From an uncultured Pelagibacteraceae bacterium (GTDB lineage Bacteria; Pseudomonadota; Alphaproteobacteria; Pelagibacterales; Pelagibacteraceae): 59,955 bases of DNA. This document shows, piece after piece, positions 17,467 through 28,954 of the stretch (positions within the stretch are counted from its first letter, which is position 1; each line of letters opens with the position of its first letter). The translations under genes and the position numbers were made by a program. The stretch is taken from contig CACLKR010000007.1 in the NCBI GenBank assembly GCA_902607625.1, positions 1-59,955 of the forward strand, read 5' to 3'. The notes under the pieces were generated by a model. The model was not told the origin of the DNA. It saw only the letters and a list, made by a program, of their open reading frames with translations, and ran no database searches.

Positions 17467-18387
17467 ATGCGATCAGTTAATGAATGTTTTGATAACGTAA
17501 AAGAAGACTATTTTAAATTTCTAAATAAAGAAAAGATTTTAGGAAAATCTAAAGCAGAAAAAATAAAAAGATTAAAAAAAATTTATATACCCATGTCATT
17601 TTGGATAGAAAATAAATATAAAAAAAAGAAAAAAACTTTATTTTTAGGTTTTTCAGGCGGGCAAGGTGCTGGAAAAACTACGGTTGCGAAAATTCTAAAA
17701 ATTATTTTAAAAAAATTTTTTAAAAGAAAAATCTATATTAGTTCTATTGATGATTTTTATAAGACATTGAAAACTCGTAATAAAATGGTACACACAATAC
17801 ATCCTTTGTTTAAAACCAGAGGACCCCCAGGTACACACGACATAAATTTGATTAAAAAATTTTTTTATTTTATAAAAAAAAAAAAATTTACAAAAACCAA
17901 ATTACCAAAATTCGATAAATCAATAGATGATCGTTTAAAAAAAAAATATTGGTTTAATATAGAAGATAGACCAGAGATAGTAATGCTAGAAGGTTGGTGT
18001 GTTGGAGCGCAGCCTCAGTCAAATTCTTTAATAAAAAAACCAATCAATATTCTTGAAAAATATGAAGACCAAGATTTTATATGGAGAAAATACGTAAATC
18101 AAAAACTTAAAAAAGAATACAAAAAGCTTTTTGCTATGATCGATTACTATATTTTTATGAAAATTCCAAATTTTAATATGGTTTTTAAATGGAGATTGCT
18201 TCAAGAAAATAAATTGAGAAAAAGGTCACACTCAAAAAAAAAAATAATGTCTTTTAATGAAATAAAACGATTTATTATGTTTTATGAAAGAATTACTTTG
18301 CAAATGATAAAAGATTTAAGTAAATCTGCATCAGTGATTATTTTGTTAAAAAAAAATCATGAAATTAAAAAAGTTCTATTTAGATAG
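17467..18387 (+). CDS. D-glycerate 3-kinase-like P-loop kinase
   Basis: A 306-residue kinase of the plant-type glycerate kinase/uridine kinase-like group. The Walker A is SGGQGAGKT at residues about 63-71. SSIDDFYKT is the Walker-B-like substrate segment, and HPLFKTRGPPGTHD, LPKFDKSIDDR and EGWCVGAQP follow in the order seen in that family. The expected reaction is glycerate to 3-phosphoglycerate, which would feed photorespiration-like or serine-cycle carbon into glycolysis. The gene contains a run of 13 A (17874-17886) that encodes Lys residues in frame. It is lysine-rich (basic), probably from base composition. Confidence 0.75.
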   Translation: MRSVNECFDNVKEDYFKFLNKEKILGKSKAEKIKRLKKIYIPMSFWIENKYKKKKKTLFLGFSGGQGAGKTTVAKILKIILKKFFKRKIYISSIDDFYKTLKTRNKMVHTIHPLFKTRGPPGTHDINLIKKFFYFIKKKKFTKTKLPKFDKSIDDRLKKKYWFNIEDRPEIVMLEGWCVGAQPQSNSLIKKPINILEKYEDQDFIWRKYVNQKLKKEYKKLFAMIDYYIFMKIPNFNMVFKWRLLQENKLRKRSHSKKKIMSFNEIKRFIMFYERITLQMIKDLSKSASVIILLKKNHEIKKVLFR

Positions 18388-18394
18388 AAATAAA

Positions 18395-19681
18395 ATGAAA
18401 TATTTTTTTAAATTTATATTAATTTTGATATTTGTGCTTGCTTTTAACGAATCCAAAGCTAGCACATTGCTGGAATCTCTACAGTCGGCTTATTTAAATA
18501 ATTCTAAACTAAATGCAGAAAGAGCAAATATGCGTGCTTCAAGGGAAGAGAAAAGAGAAGCCTTCAGCGAATTTTTGCCAAGCGTTACAATTTCAGGCTA
18601 TCGCTCATCCCAGGATAACATAAAAGGAAATTCAGAAGATACATTTTTAAAACCAAAGGAACAATCAATGATTGTAGAACAAAAAATTTTTCAAGGATTT
18701 GGTGGTGTTGCAAACTTGCAAAAAAAAAGAAAAGGACAAAAATTAGGAGAGTTTAAACTTAAAAAAGTTGAACAAGAAATTTTATTAGAAGCAGCAAAGG
18801 TTCATTCAGAATTATTATTAAATAGAAAAAAGGTAAATATTAATTTAATAAATGTTGATTTATTAGAAAGGCAAGTTGAAACTGATCAAAATAGACTTGA
18901 AAAAGGTGAGATAAATTTAACAGATTTAGCGCAGTCAGAATCATCTCTAGCAGGCGCAAGAGCAAAATTAATAGCTACTGAAAATGATTTGGTTACTAGC
19001 AAGTCTAATTTTGAAAAAATAATTGGAAAAAAATCAACAGACAATATTCAAGAAATAGAAAAAATTAATTTGAATTTACCACAAAGTTTAGCCACAGCTT
19101 ATAGAATAGCTAATTCTGAAAACCCTGATTTGCAAATAGCTTTCTTGGAGTATGAACAATCTAAATTAGACGTAACAATTGCTGGCTCAGAGCTTTCTCC
19201 TTCTGCTACACTTTCTTATAAAATTGCAGAGCAAGATAATATTAGCTCAACTATACAAGAGAGAACCCAGAAAACAGTGACAGCCACAGCAACATGGCCT
19301 CTGTTTGCTGGGGGTAAAAATGCATTTAATTATAGAAAATTTCAAGAAATTAAAAACCAAAAAGAACTCTTGCTTGAAGATAGAAAAAAAGAAACCAAAA
19401 CAGAAGTAGCCAATGCATGGTCTAGCTATCAATCTTCTAAAAGCGTCTTAGATTCTATTGTATCACAGGTAAAAGCAGCAGAAATTGCTAACGAAGGAAT
19501 AACCTTAGAATATGAATCTGGGAGTAGCAGGACCACTTTGGAAGTTATTCAATCAGGATCCATTTTGTTAAATTCTAAAATAGATCTGGCTAGCACAGAA
19601 AGAAATTTTCTTATATCTCAATTTAATCTTCTGTCAGCGATAGGTCGGCTTACCGCAAAGCAATTAAGTCTAAAACAATAA
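18395..19681 (+). CDS. tolC: TolC-family outer-membrane efflux protein
   Basis: The start at 18395 gives 428 residues with a signal peptide (hydrophobic FKFILILIFVLAF, cleavage after SKA). The mature protein shows the internal duplication of outer-membrane efflux proteins: two long coiled-coil halves, each with periodic Gln, Ser and Ala, including LLEAAKVHSELLLN and KTEVANAWSSYQSSK. It should form a trimeric exit duct for RND, ABC or type I systems. The RND-like exporter at 32267-34720 is an unlikely direct partner because no adaptor gene is near either. It begins 7 bases after the glycerate kinase. Confidence 0.88.
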   Translation: MKYFFKFILILIFVLAFNESKASTLLESLQSAYLNNSKLNAERANMRASREEKREAFSEFLPSVTISGYRSSQDNIKGNSEDTFLKPKEQSMIVEQKIFQGFGGVANLQKKRKGQKLGEFKLKKVEQEILLEAAKVHSELLLNRKKVNINLINVDLLERQVETDQNRLEKGEINLTDLAQSESSLAGARAKLIATENDLVTSKSNFEKIIGKKSTDNIQEIEKINLNLPQSLATAYRIANSENPDLQIAFLEYEQSKLDVTIAGSELSPSATLSYKIAEQDNISSTIQERTQKTVTATATWPLFAGGKNAFNYRKFQEIKNQKELLLEDRKKETKTEVANAWSSYQSSKSVLDSIVSQVKAAEIANEGITLEYESGSSRTTLEVIQSGSILLNSKIDLASTERNFLISQFNLLSAIGRLTAKQLSLKQ

Positions 19682-19732
19682 TTTTTTTATTTTTTCTTAA
19701 AAAACAGTGATTTTAAAGGATTTTATTGTCTA

Positions 19733-19760
19733 TTGATTAAAAGAACAAAATGTGTACATT
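19733..19760 (+). promoter_or_regulatory. Putative recA promoter with degenerate LexA box
   Basis: TTGATT (19733-19738), 16 bases and TACATT (19755-19760) form a weak sigma-70 pair. In its spacer, GAAC (19743-19746), seven bases and GTAC (19754-19757) match the alphaproteobacterial LexA box GAAC-N7-GAAC at seven of eight positions. The position inside the promoter and the presence of the perfect box at umuD support SOS control. The leader would be about 39 bases. Confidence 0.4.
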
Positions 19761-19805
19761 TATATCTGTGATTCGTTAATAAAACTTATAAAAAAAAGGT
19801 AAATT

Positions 19806-20912
19806 ATGACTAAAAATAACTTAAAAATTGTGAAATCAGGCAAAAATCAGGAAGCAGAAATTAAAGAAAAAAATAAAGCTTTAGAAGCAGCTATTAGTCA
19901 AATAGACGAAAATTTTGGAAAAGGCTCAGTAATGAAACTTGGGCAAAAGGCGGCTACAAATATTGAGTCAATATCAACGGGCTCCTTGAGTCTAGATTTA
20001 GCGCTTGGAATTGGAGGCCTTCCAAAAGGAAGAGTTGTAGAAATTTATGGTCCAGAATCATCTGGAAAAACGACTTTAGCCTTACAAGTAATAGCAGAAG
20101 CCCAAAAAACTGGTGGAATTTGTGGATTTATTGATGCTGAACATGCTTTAGATCCAGTTTATGCTAAAAAATTAGGCGTTAAAACTGAAGAACTTTTAAT
20201 ATCCCAACCAGATACTGGTGAACAAGCTTTAGAAATAGCTGATACGCTAATTAAATCTGGATCAGTTTCAGTTTTAGTAATTGATTCAGTTGCAGCTTTA
20301 ACACCAAGAGCAGAGTTAGAAGGAGAAATGGGAGATCATCATGTTGGTTTACAATCACGATTGATGAGTCAAGCTCTCAGGAAATTAACGAGCTCGATAG
20401 CAAAAACTAATACTATGGTCATATTTATTAATCAAATAAGAATGAAAATTGGAATTATGTTTGGCAATCCCGAAACCACATCAGGAGGTAATGCCTTAAA
20501 ATTTTATTCTTCAGTTAGAATGGATATCAGAAGAATAGGAGCCATTAAGGAGAAAGAACAAATTATTGGTAACTCAACAAGAGTTAAAGTAGTTAAAAAT
20601 AAAGTTTCACCTCCGTTCAAAGTTGTAGAATTTGATCTCATGTATGGTAAAGGAATCAGTAAATCTGGTGAATTAGTCGATTTAGGTTCAAAAGCTGATA
20701 TAGTTGAAAAATCAGGCGCATGGTATGCATACAAAGGGGAAAAAATTGGCCAAGGTCGAGAAAATGCTAAAATTTTCCTTGAAAAAAATCCTAAAATTGC
20801 CGCAGAAATTGAAATAGCAATTAGAACAAAAGCTGGCTTAATTTCTAAGAAAATCGAAGATAATCCAACGATTGAAAAAACGAATACCGATAAAAAAAAT
20901 TCAGATAATTAA
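19806..20912 (+). CDS. recA: Recombinase RecA
   Basis: A 368-residue recombinase that forms ATP-dependent filaments on single-stranded DNA and activates LexA and UmuD cleavage. Walker A is GPESSGKT (residues 82-89), Walker B ends in [10 protein letters not shown], and the DNA-binding L1 and L2 loops are in [13 protein letters not shown] and [21 protein letters not shown]. The N-terminal 25 residues and the Lys/Asp-rich C-terminal tail are variable as usual. A good Rho-independent terminator follows 17 bases after the stop. Confidence 0.98.
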   Translation: MTKNNLKIVKSGKNQEAEIKEKNKALEAAISQIDENFGKGSVMKLGQKAATNIESISTGSLSLDLALGIGGLPKGRVVEIYGPESSGKTTLALQVIAEAQKTGGICGFIDAEHALDPVYAKKLGVKTEELLISQPDTGEQALEIADTLIKSGSVSVLVIDSVAALTPRAELEGEMGDHHVGLQSRLMSQALRKLTSSIAKTNTMVIFINQIRMKIGIMFGNPETTSGGNALKFYSSVRMDIRRIGAIKEKEQIIGNSTRVKVVKNKVSPPFKVVEFDLMYGKGISKSGELVDLGSKADIVEKSGAWYAYKGEKIGQGRENAKIFLEKNPKIAAEIEIAIRTKAGLISKKIEDNPTIEKTNTDKKNSDN

Positions 20913-20929
20913 TAGTTAGCTCCCTTATA

Positions 20930-20960
20930 GAAAGGCGCTTATAAAAGCGCCTTTCTTCTC
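20930..20960 (+). terminator. Rho-independent terminator after recA
   Basis: GAAAGGCGCTT (20930-20940), loop ATAA and AAGCGCCTTTC (20945-20955) form a perfect 11-bp stem, followed by the T-rich TTCTC. It is the only strong intrinsic terminator I noticed in the window and separates recA from alaS. Confidence 0.85.
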
Positions 20961-20999
20961 GTCTAGACATCATTCTAAAAAACTGTATTTATTAGATAA

Positions 21000-23669
<2,670 letters not shown>

Positions 23670-23673
<4 letters not shown>

Positions 23674-24884
23674 TTAAGAGTTTTTTTTAACTTTTGATCT
23701 AATTTTTCCAAAAATTGGTTAGTACTTAAAAATTTAGAATTTTTACTTATCAAAACTGCTAAGTCTTTGGTCATGTGTCCTTCTTCAACAGTGTTAACAC
23801 AGACTTTTTCTAAAGTGCTTGAAAATTTTATTAGCTCATCATTGCTATCTAATTTTCCTCTGTGAGCTAAACCTCTCGTCCAAGCAAATATAGAGGCTAT
23901 AGGATTTGTTGAGGTTTCTTTACCTTGTTGATGCAATCTATAATGTCTGGTAACCGTTCCGTGAGCTGCTTCTGACTCTACTGTTTTCCCGTCAGGAGTC
24001 ATTAAAATGCTCGTCATCAAACCAAGAGACCCAAATCCTTGAGCAATAGTATCAGATTGGACATCTCCATCGTAATTTTTACATGCCCAAATATAATTTC
24101 CATTCCACTTTATCGCACAAGCTACCATGTCATCAATAAGTCTATGCTCATAGGTTATATCCATTTCCTCAAATTTTTCTTTAAATTCTTTTTCATAAAC
24201 TTCTTGGAATAAATCTTTAAATCTTCCATCATAGTTTTTTAAAATTGTATTTTTTGTAGAAAGATAGATAGGCCATTTTCTATTTAATCCATAATTCATG
24301 CATGCTCTGGCAAAATCTTTAATAGATTGATCTAAATTGTACATTGCTAACGCAACACCAGGTCCACTAAAATTAAATACTTCAAACTCTTTTTTTTCTT
24401 TCCCGTCTTCAGAAGTCCATTTAATTTCTAATTTACCTTTTCCTGGTACTTTAAAATCTGTTGCTCTATACTGATCACCAAAAGCATGTCTTCCTATTAC
24501 AATAGGATTAGTCCAGCCAGGGACCAATTTTGGAATATTTTTACAAATTATTGGTTCACGGAAAACGGTACCTCCTAAAATATTTCTAATTGTTCCATTA
24601 GGAGATCTCCACATTTTTTTTAATTTAAATTCTTTTACACGGTTTTCGTCAGGGGTAATTGTTGCACATTTGATACCTACGCCAATTTTTTTTATAGTTC
24701 TAGCACAATCAATTGTTATTTGATCAGATGTTTTATCTCTGCTTTCTATACCAAGATCGTAGTATTTGATGTCAATGTCGAGATAGGGGATAATTAGCTT
24801 TTTTTTAATGAAACCCCATATTACCTTGGTCATTTCATCGCCATCTAATTCAACTATTGGGTTTTTTACTTTAATTTTTGTCAT
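23670..24884 (-). CDS. icd: NADP-dependent isocitrate dehydrogenase, eukaryote-like type
   Basis: A 404-residue TCA-cycle enzyme producing 2-oxoglutarate and NADPH. The N-terminus [15 protein letters not shown] and the motif GTVFREPI, followed by the [22 protein letters not shown] region, identify the type II (mitochondrial/cytosolic-like) family common in alphaproteobacteria, distinct from E. coli Icd. The C-terminal [12 protein letters not shown] motif binds NADP. Its stop overlaps that of alaS by 3 bases in convergent orientation; the icd and psd starts are divergent across 72 bases. Confidence 0.96.
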
Positions 24885-24956
24885 TATATTCTAATTTTAG
24901 CAATTGAATTTAATCACTTAATATACATATTAACGTAAAATTACAAAGTAATAGAT

Positions 24957-25607
24957 ATGATAGATATTTTGTTTCCGAAACTACATAAAGAAGGCTATAG
25001 ATTTTTAGCTATAGCGGCCGTTGTAACATTTGTTCTTTTACTAATTTCTAATTTTCTTGGAATAATAAGTTTTATTATTACGATATGGGTGTATTATTTT
25101 TTTAGGGATCCTGAGAGATTCCCAATTAATGATGAGAATTATTTACTTAGCCCAGCAGACGGAGTCATTTCACAAATTACTGAAGTAAGTGGTCCAATCG
25201 AGTTTGGCTTAGAAAACAAAAAGTTTACAAGAGTGAGTATTTTTATGAATATTTTTGACTGCCACGTTAATAGAATTCCATCCTCTGGAAAGATTGATCA
25301 AATATTTTATAAGTCAGGAAAATATATAAACGCAACGCTTGATAAGGCAAGCGACGAAAATGAAAGAAATTATGTTAAAATGACAAATTCAAACGGAGAT
25401 GAATTAATTTTAGTTCAAATAGCAGGTATGATAGCAAGAAGAATTGTTTGTGAAATAAAAGAAAATGATGAAACTAAACAAGGAAATAAATTTGGAATGA
25501 TAAGATTTGGCAGTAGAGTTGATTTATATTTTGAAAAATATCAATTAATGGTAAAACCAAATCAAAAAACAGTTGCAGGGGAAACTATAATAGCTAGAAA
25601 AAAGTAA
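24957..25607 (+). CDS. psd: Phosphatidylserine decarboxylase (short, PSD-A type)
   Basis: A 216-residue membrane-associated proenzyme making phosphatidylethanolamine. A hydrophobic pair of helices covers residues about 14-48. SPADGVI (65-71) and the INIFDCHVNR-type segment (NIFDCHVNRIP) are family signatures. The pyruvoyl cofactor arises by self-cleavage at Gly185-Ser186 in RFGSRVDLYF, giving a short alpha chain. It is followed after one base by pssA, which makes its substrate, so the operon converts CDP-diacylglycerol to phosphatidylethanolamine. Confidence 0.95.
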   Translation: MIDILFPKLHKEGYRFLAIAAVVTFVLLLISNFLGIISFIITIWVYYFFRDPERFPINDENYLLSPADGVISQITEVSGPIEFGLENKKFTRVSIFMNIFDCHVNRIPSSGKIDQIFYKSGKYINATLDKASDENERNYVKMTNSNGDELILVQIAGMIARRIVCEIKENDETKQGNKFGMIRFGSRVDLYFEKYQLMVKPNQKTVAGETIIARKK

Positions 25608-25608
25608 A

Positions 25609-26403
25609 ATGATTGAAAATAAAAAAGAATTTAAATTAATTTCAAAAAAAAATCCTAAATCCCTTTTACCAAATGCTTTAACAATTTTTGGAGTTTGCTT
25701 GGGTTTAAGTTCAATTAAATTTGCAATAGATCTAAATTATTCTATGGCAGTAATTGCAATAGGATTTGCTGCAATTCTTGACACTTTAGATGGAAGAGTG
25801 GCTAGATTAATTAAAGGAACGTCAAAAGTTGGTAAAGAATTAGATTCACTTACTGATGTTATTAGTTTTGGTGTGGCGCCGGGTTTTATAATGTATTTTT
25901 GGGCCTTGAATGAGATTGGAAAATTTGGATGGATGTTCGTTTTAATTTATGCGGTATGTTGTGCTCTTCGTTTAGCAAGATTTAATTTAACGATAATCGA
26001 AGAGAACGAAACTTGGAAAATAAATTTTTTTGAGGGTGTGCCGTCACCTGCAGCTGCCGGTCTAGTATTATTACCTCTTATATTAAATTTAAGTGGTTTA
26101 ATTCAATTTGGAAATTATGCAGTTTTAAGTACCATAGCAATCTTAGCAACATCAATTTTAATGGTAAGCAAAATACCCACCTATTCTCTAAAAAGAATTT
26201 TAATTCCAAGACCTTATGCAATTTTTTTACTATTGGGAATTGGAATCTATGTGAGTCTTATAATTTTTTATACTTTTGAAACTTTGTTTTTTACTGGTTT
26301 AATTTATATTATTTTGATTCCAATAAGTTATTTTCATTATAGATATAAAAATAAAAAAGTATTTATTGCTACAAATGAAGAAGAAGACGAAGATGTGTTA
26401 TAA
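25609..26403 (+). CDS. pssA: CDP-diacylglycerol--serine O-phosphatidyltransferase
   Basis: A 264-residue integral membrane CDP-alcohol phosphotransferase. The complete motif D-G-x2-A-R-x8-G-x3-D-x3-D runs from Asp61 to Asp83, binding metals and CDP-diacylglycerol. About seven hydrophobic helices follow the N-terminal soluble stretch; the acidic C-terminus (EEEDEDVL) is cytoplasmic. Coupling to psd with a one-base gap supports serine as acceptor. Confidence 0.93.
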   Translation: MIENKKEFKLISKKNPKSLLPNALTIFGVCLGLSSIKFAIDLNYSMAVIAIGFAAILDTLDGRVARLIKGTSKVGKELDSLTDVISFGVAPGFIMYFWALNEIGKFGWMFVLIYAVCCALRLARFNLTIIEENETWKINFFEGVPSPAAAGLVLLPLILNLSGLIQFGNYAVLSTIAILATSILMVSKIPTYSLKRILIPRPYAIFLLLGIGIYVSLIIFYTFETLFFTGLIYIILIPISYFHYRYKNKKVFIATNEEEDEDVL

Positions 26404-26441
26404 AAATTTTGCGATAAAGACTTAAAAATTATATTAAGTAT

Positions 26442-27059
26442 TTGAAAAAAAATAAAGCTTCAAAGAATTGGTTGATCAAGAAAAATAGAGATCCTTATTT
26501 TAAACAATCAAAAATTCTTGGATACAGGTCTAGATCTGCGTTCAAATTAATTGAAATGAATAAAAAATTTAAATTTTTAAAAAAAGATTTTTCAGTATTA
26601 GATTTAGGATCTTCTCCAGGTGGCTGGTCTCAAGTGGTAACCAGAGAGGTAAGAAAGGGAAAAATTTTAGCAGTCGATAAAAACCCTATGGAAAAAATTA
26701 ATAATGTTGATTTCATTGAAGGTAATTTTAATGATACTAATATTTCTGACAAAATAATTCTTTATTTTAATAATAGAGTCAATGTAGTCTTGTCTGACAT
26801 GGCAGCAAATACTTCTGGAAATAAAACACTGGACACATACAGAACTGGAGAGCTTTGTTTAAGTGCGATGAGTTTAGCCAAAAAGATTTTGTCTCAAGAA
26901 GGTGTTTTTTTGTCCAAAATATTTATGGGCTCAATATTTAAAGAGATTAATGAAAAAGCAAAAAAAAGCTTTAAAAAAGTTGTTATATATAAACCTGAAT
27001 CAAGTAAAAAGGAATCTAAAGAAATTTATATTTTTTGTAAAGGTATTTCGGAAATATGA
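26442..27059 (+). CDS. rlmE: 23S rRNA 2'-O-methyltransferase RlmE (FtsJ/RrmJ)
   Basis: A 205-residue SAM-dependent methyltransferase that modifies the A-loop uridine of 23S rRNA. YRSRSAFKLIEMNKKF near the N-terminus carries the catalytic Lys, VLDLGSSPGGWSQ is the SAM-binding motif I, and LSDMAAN carries the catalytic Asp. The start is TTG at 26442; no ATG is available upstream of the conserved region. Confidence 0.93.
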   Translation: MKKNKASKNWLIKKNRDPYFKQSKILGYRSRSAFKLIEMNKKFKFLKKDFSVLDLGSSPGGWSQVVTREVRKGKILAVDKNPMEKINNVDFIEGNFNDTNISDKIILYFNNRVNVVLSDMAANTSGNKTLDTYRTGELCLSAMSLAKKILSQEGVFLSKIFMGSIFKEINEKAKKSFKKVVIYKPESSKKESKEIYIFCKGISEI

Positions 27060-27091
27060 TACATAATGCTGCTACGTTTAATGATTAAATT

Positions 27092-27541
27092 ATGAAAAAA
27101 TTTTTTATTTTAAATAAAATATTTATTGTGTTTCTTTTTCTTGCATCAAATGGGATGGCCAAAGAATCAAATTACTTGAAAGAGGGAATAAAACTTTTTA
27201 ATAAGAAAGAATTTGATAAATCAAAAATCTTATTTGAAAAAGATATCGTGTTTGATCCAAAAAGTGAAAAATCTTATTTATATCTTGCGAAAATTTTTTA
27301 TGAAAGTGATAATGATTTAGAACAAGAAATCAACTTAGAAAATGTTTTATTAATCAACCCACAAAATGATGAAGCAATATATATGCTTACACTTTTGAAA
27401 ATTAAGCAATCCGATTATGTAAAAGCGAAAGAATTAATTGATAAATTTGTTTTAGTTTGCAAAAATTTCTGTTCGAAAAAAAATGAAATCAATGAAAAAT
27501 TTATAAAATTGTCTCCAGAAAATGCAAAAGCTAAAGATTAG
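27092..27541 (+). CDS. Secreted TPR-repeat protein of unknown function
   Basis: A 149-residue protein with a signal peptide (FIVFLFLASNGMA, cleavage probably after GMA). The mature part shows about three degenerate tetratricopeptide repeats, for example LKEGIKLFNKKEFDKSKILF and AIYMLTLLKIKQSDYVKA. It probably works in the periplasm as a protein-binding scaffold. It overlaps panB by 20 bases, and panB is followed by another TPR protein and bamB, so a role in outer-membrane assembly is a reasonable but unproven guess. Confidence 0.7.
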   Translation: MKKFFILNKIFIVFLFLASNGMAKESNYLKEGIKLFNKKEFDKSKILFEKDIVFDPKSEKSYLYLAKIFYESDNDLEQEINLENVLLINPQNDEAIYMLTLLKIKQSDYVKAKELIDKFVLVCKNFCSKKNEINEKFIKLSPENAKAKD

Positions 27542-28301
27542 TAAAATTTTAAAGAAAAAAAACAAAATCCCAATTACTTGCTTAACAGCATATACAAAGA
27601 CTATAGCCCAAATAGCCGATAAATTTTGTGATATAATTCTAGTTGGAGATTCCCTGGGGATGGTCCTATATGGAATGAAAACAACAAGAGAAGTTAACAT
27701 TGAAACGATGATACTTCATGGAAGAGCAGTTAAAAACTCTACAAAGAAAAGTATAGTAGTTTTTGATATGCCTTACAAAACATATACAAATAAATTTATT
27801 GCATATAAAAATGCAAGAAAGATAATAAAATTAACTAAATGTGATGCAGTTAAGTTAGAAGGTGGAAAAAAGATGGTTGGAACGATTAAACACCTTACAA
27901 AGAAAGGAATTCCAGTAATGGGTCATATCGGTTTGTTGCCACAAACTTCAAGGAATTTTAAAGTAAAGGGAAAAAATTTTATTCAAAAAAGACAAATTTT
28001 AGAAGATGCAATAGCCGTTTCAAATTCTGGGGTATTTGCAATTATAATTGAATGTGTAGTTGAAAACTTAGCAAAAAAAATTACAAAAAGTATATCAGTA
28101 CCAACTATAGGTATAGGAGCTTCTAAGCATTGCGATGGGCAAATACTTGTTACTGAAGATATGCTAGGTTTAAGTGATTTGTTTCCAAGGTTTGTAAAGC
28201 GATATTCAAATTTAAAAAAAATTATTGAAAGATGTATAAAAAATTACGTAAAAGATGTAAAATTGAGAAGATTTCCTTCTTATAAAAATGTTTATAAATA
28301 A
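27522..28301 (+). CDS. panB: 3-methyl-2-oxobutanoate hydroxymethyltransferase
   Basis: A 259-residue pantothenate-pathway enzyme that transfers a hydroxymethyl group from methylene-tetrahydrofolate to ketoisovalerate, giving ketopantoate. The motif CLTAYTKTIAQIAD, metal-binding VGDSLGMVLYG, VKLEGG, GHIGLLPQ and the catalytic IIECV and PTIGIGAS segments are all present. The start at 27522 overlaps the preceding TPR gene; the next Met is too far downstream. No panC is nearby. Confidence 0.95.
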   Translation: MQKLKISKILKKKNKIPITCLTAYTKTIAQIADKFCDIILVGDSLGMVLYGMKTTREVNIETMILHGRAVKNSTKKSIVVFDMPYKTYTNKFIAYKNARKIIKLTKCDAVKLEGGKKMVGTIKHLTKKGIPVMGHIGLLPQTSRNFKVKGKNFIQKRQILEDAIAVSNSGVFAIIIECVVENLAKKITKSISVPTIGIGASKHCDGQILVTEDMLGLSDLFPRFVKRYSNLKKIIERCIKNYVKDVKLRRFPSYKNVYK

Positions 28302-28306
28302 TACGA

Positions 28307-28954
28307 ATGACAGAAAATTTTATTGAAGCTCAGTATGATATAACAAAAAAATCTAGAATAAAAAGATTTTATGATTCAAATAAAATATTAATTTTTTCAT
28401 CTATATTAATTATAATTATTTCTCTTGCTTCCTTTATTTTTTACTTAAAGAACGTTGAAAAAAATAAGATTTTGTTGTCAGAAAATTACGTGAAAGCAAA
28501 AATTTATCTTGAAGATGGAAATAAAAGTGAAGCAGCAAATATGCTTAAAGAAGTAATTTACGCCAACGACTCTACCTATTCGACTTTAAGTTTTTTTTTA
28601 ATAATAAATCAAAATTTAATCGATGATTATGCCGAATTATCAACTTTGTTTGATCACTTATTAGAAAATAATAGATTTGAGGTAGAGATAAAAAATTTAT
28701 TAATTTATAAAAAAGCATTATTTAATTCGAATTACATTACTGAAACGGAATTATTAGAAGATATAAAGCCATTACTAAATAATGAAACTTTGTGGAGACC
28801 GCATGCTTTATTATTGTTGGGAGATTATTTTATATCTAAAAAAGAATATCTAAAAGCAAAGGAATTCTATATACAAATTCTTTCCATAAATAATTTACAA
28901 AAAGATCTATACGATCAAGCTAGACTTCAACTTTCTTTGATTAGAGATGATTGA
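28307..28954 (+). CDS. Membrane-anchored TPR protein, YfgM-like
   Basis: A 215-residue protein with a cytoplasmic N-terminus of about 25 residues, one transmembrane helix (residues about 27-46, ILIFSSILIIIISLASFIFY) and a periplasmic TPR-like domain. This architecture and its position directly before bamB match YfgM, an ancillary protein of the Sec translocon linked to periplasmic chaperones. Sequence similarity is low, so the assignment rests on topology and context. The end overlaps bamB by 8 bases. Confidence 0.7.
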   Translation: MTENFIEAQYDITKKSRIKRFYDSNKILIFSSILIIIISLASFIFYLKNVEKNKILLSENYVKAKIYLEDGNKSEAANMLKEVIYANDSTYSTLSFFLIINQNLIDDYAELSTLFDHLLENNRFEVEIKNLLIYKKALFNSNYITETELLEDIKPLLNNETLWRPHALLLLGDYFISKKEYLKAKEFYIQILSINNLQKDLYDQARLQLSLIRDD

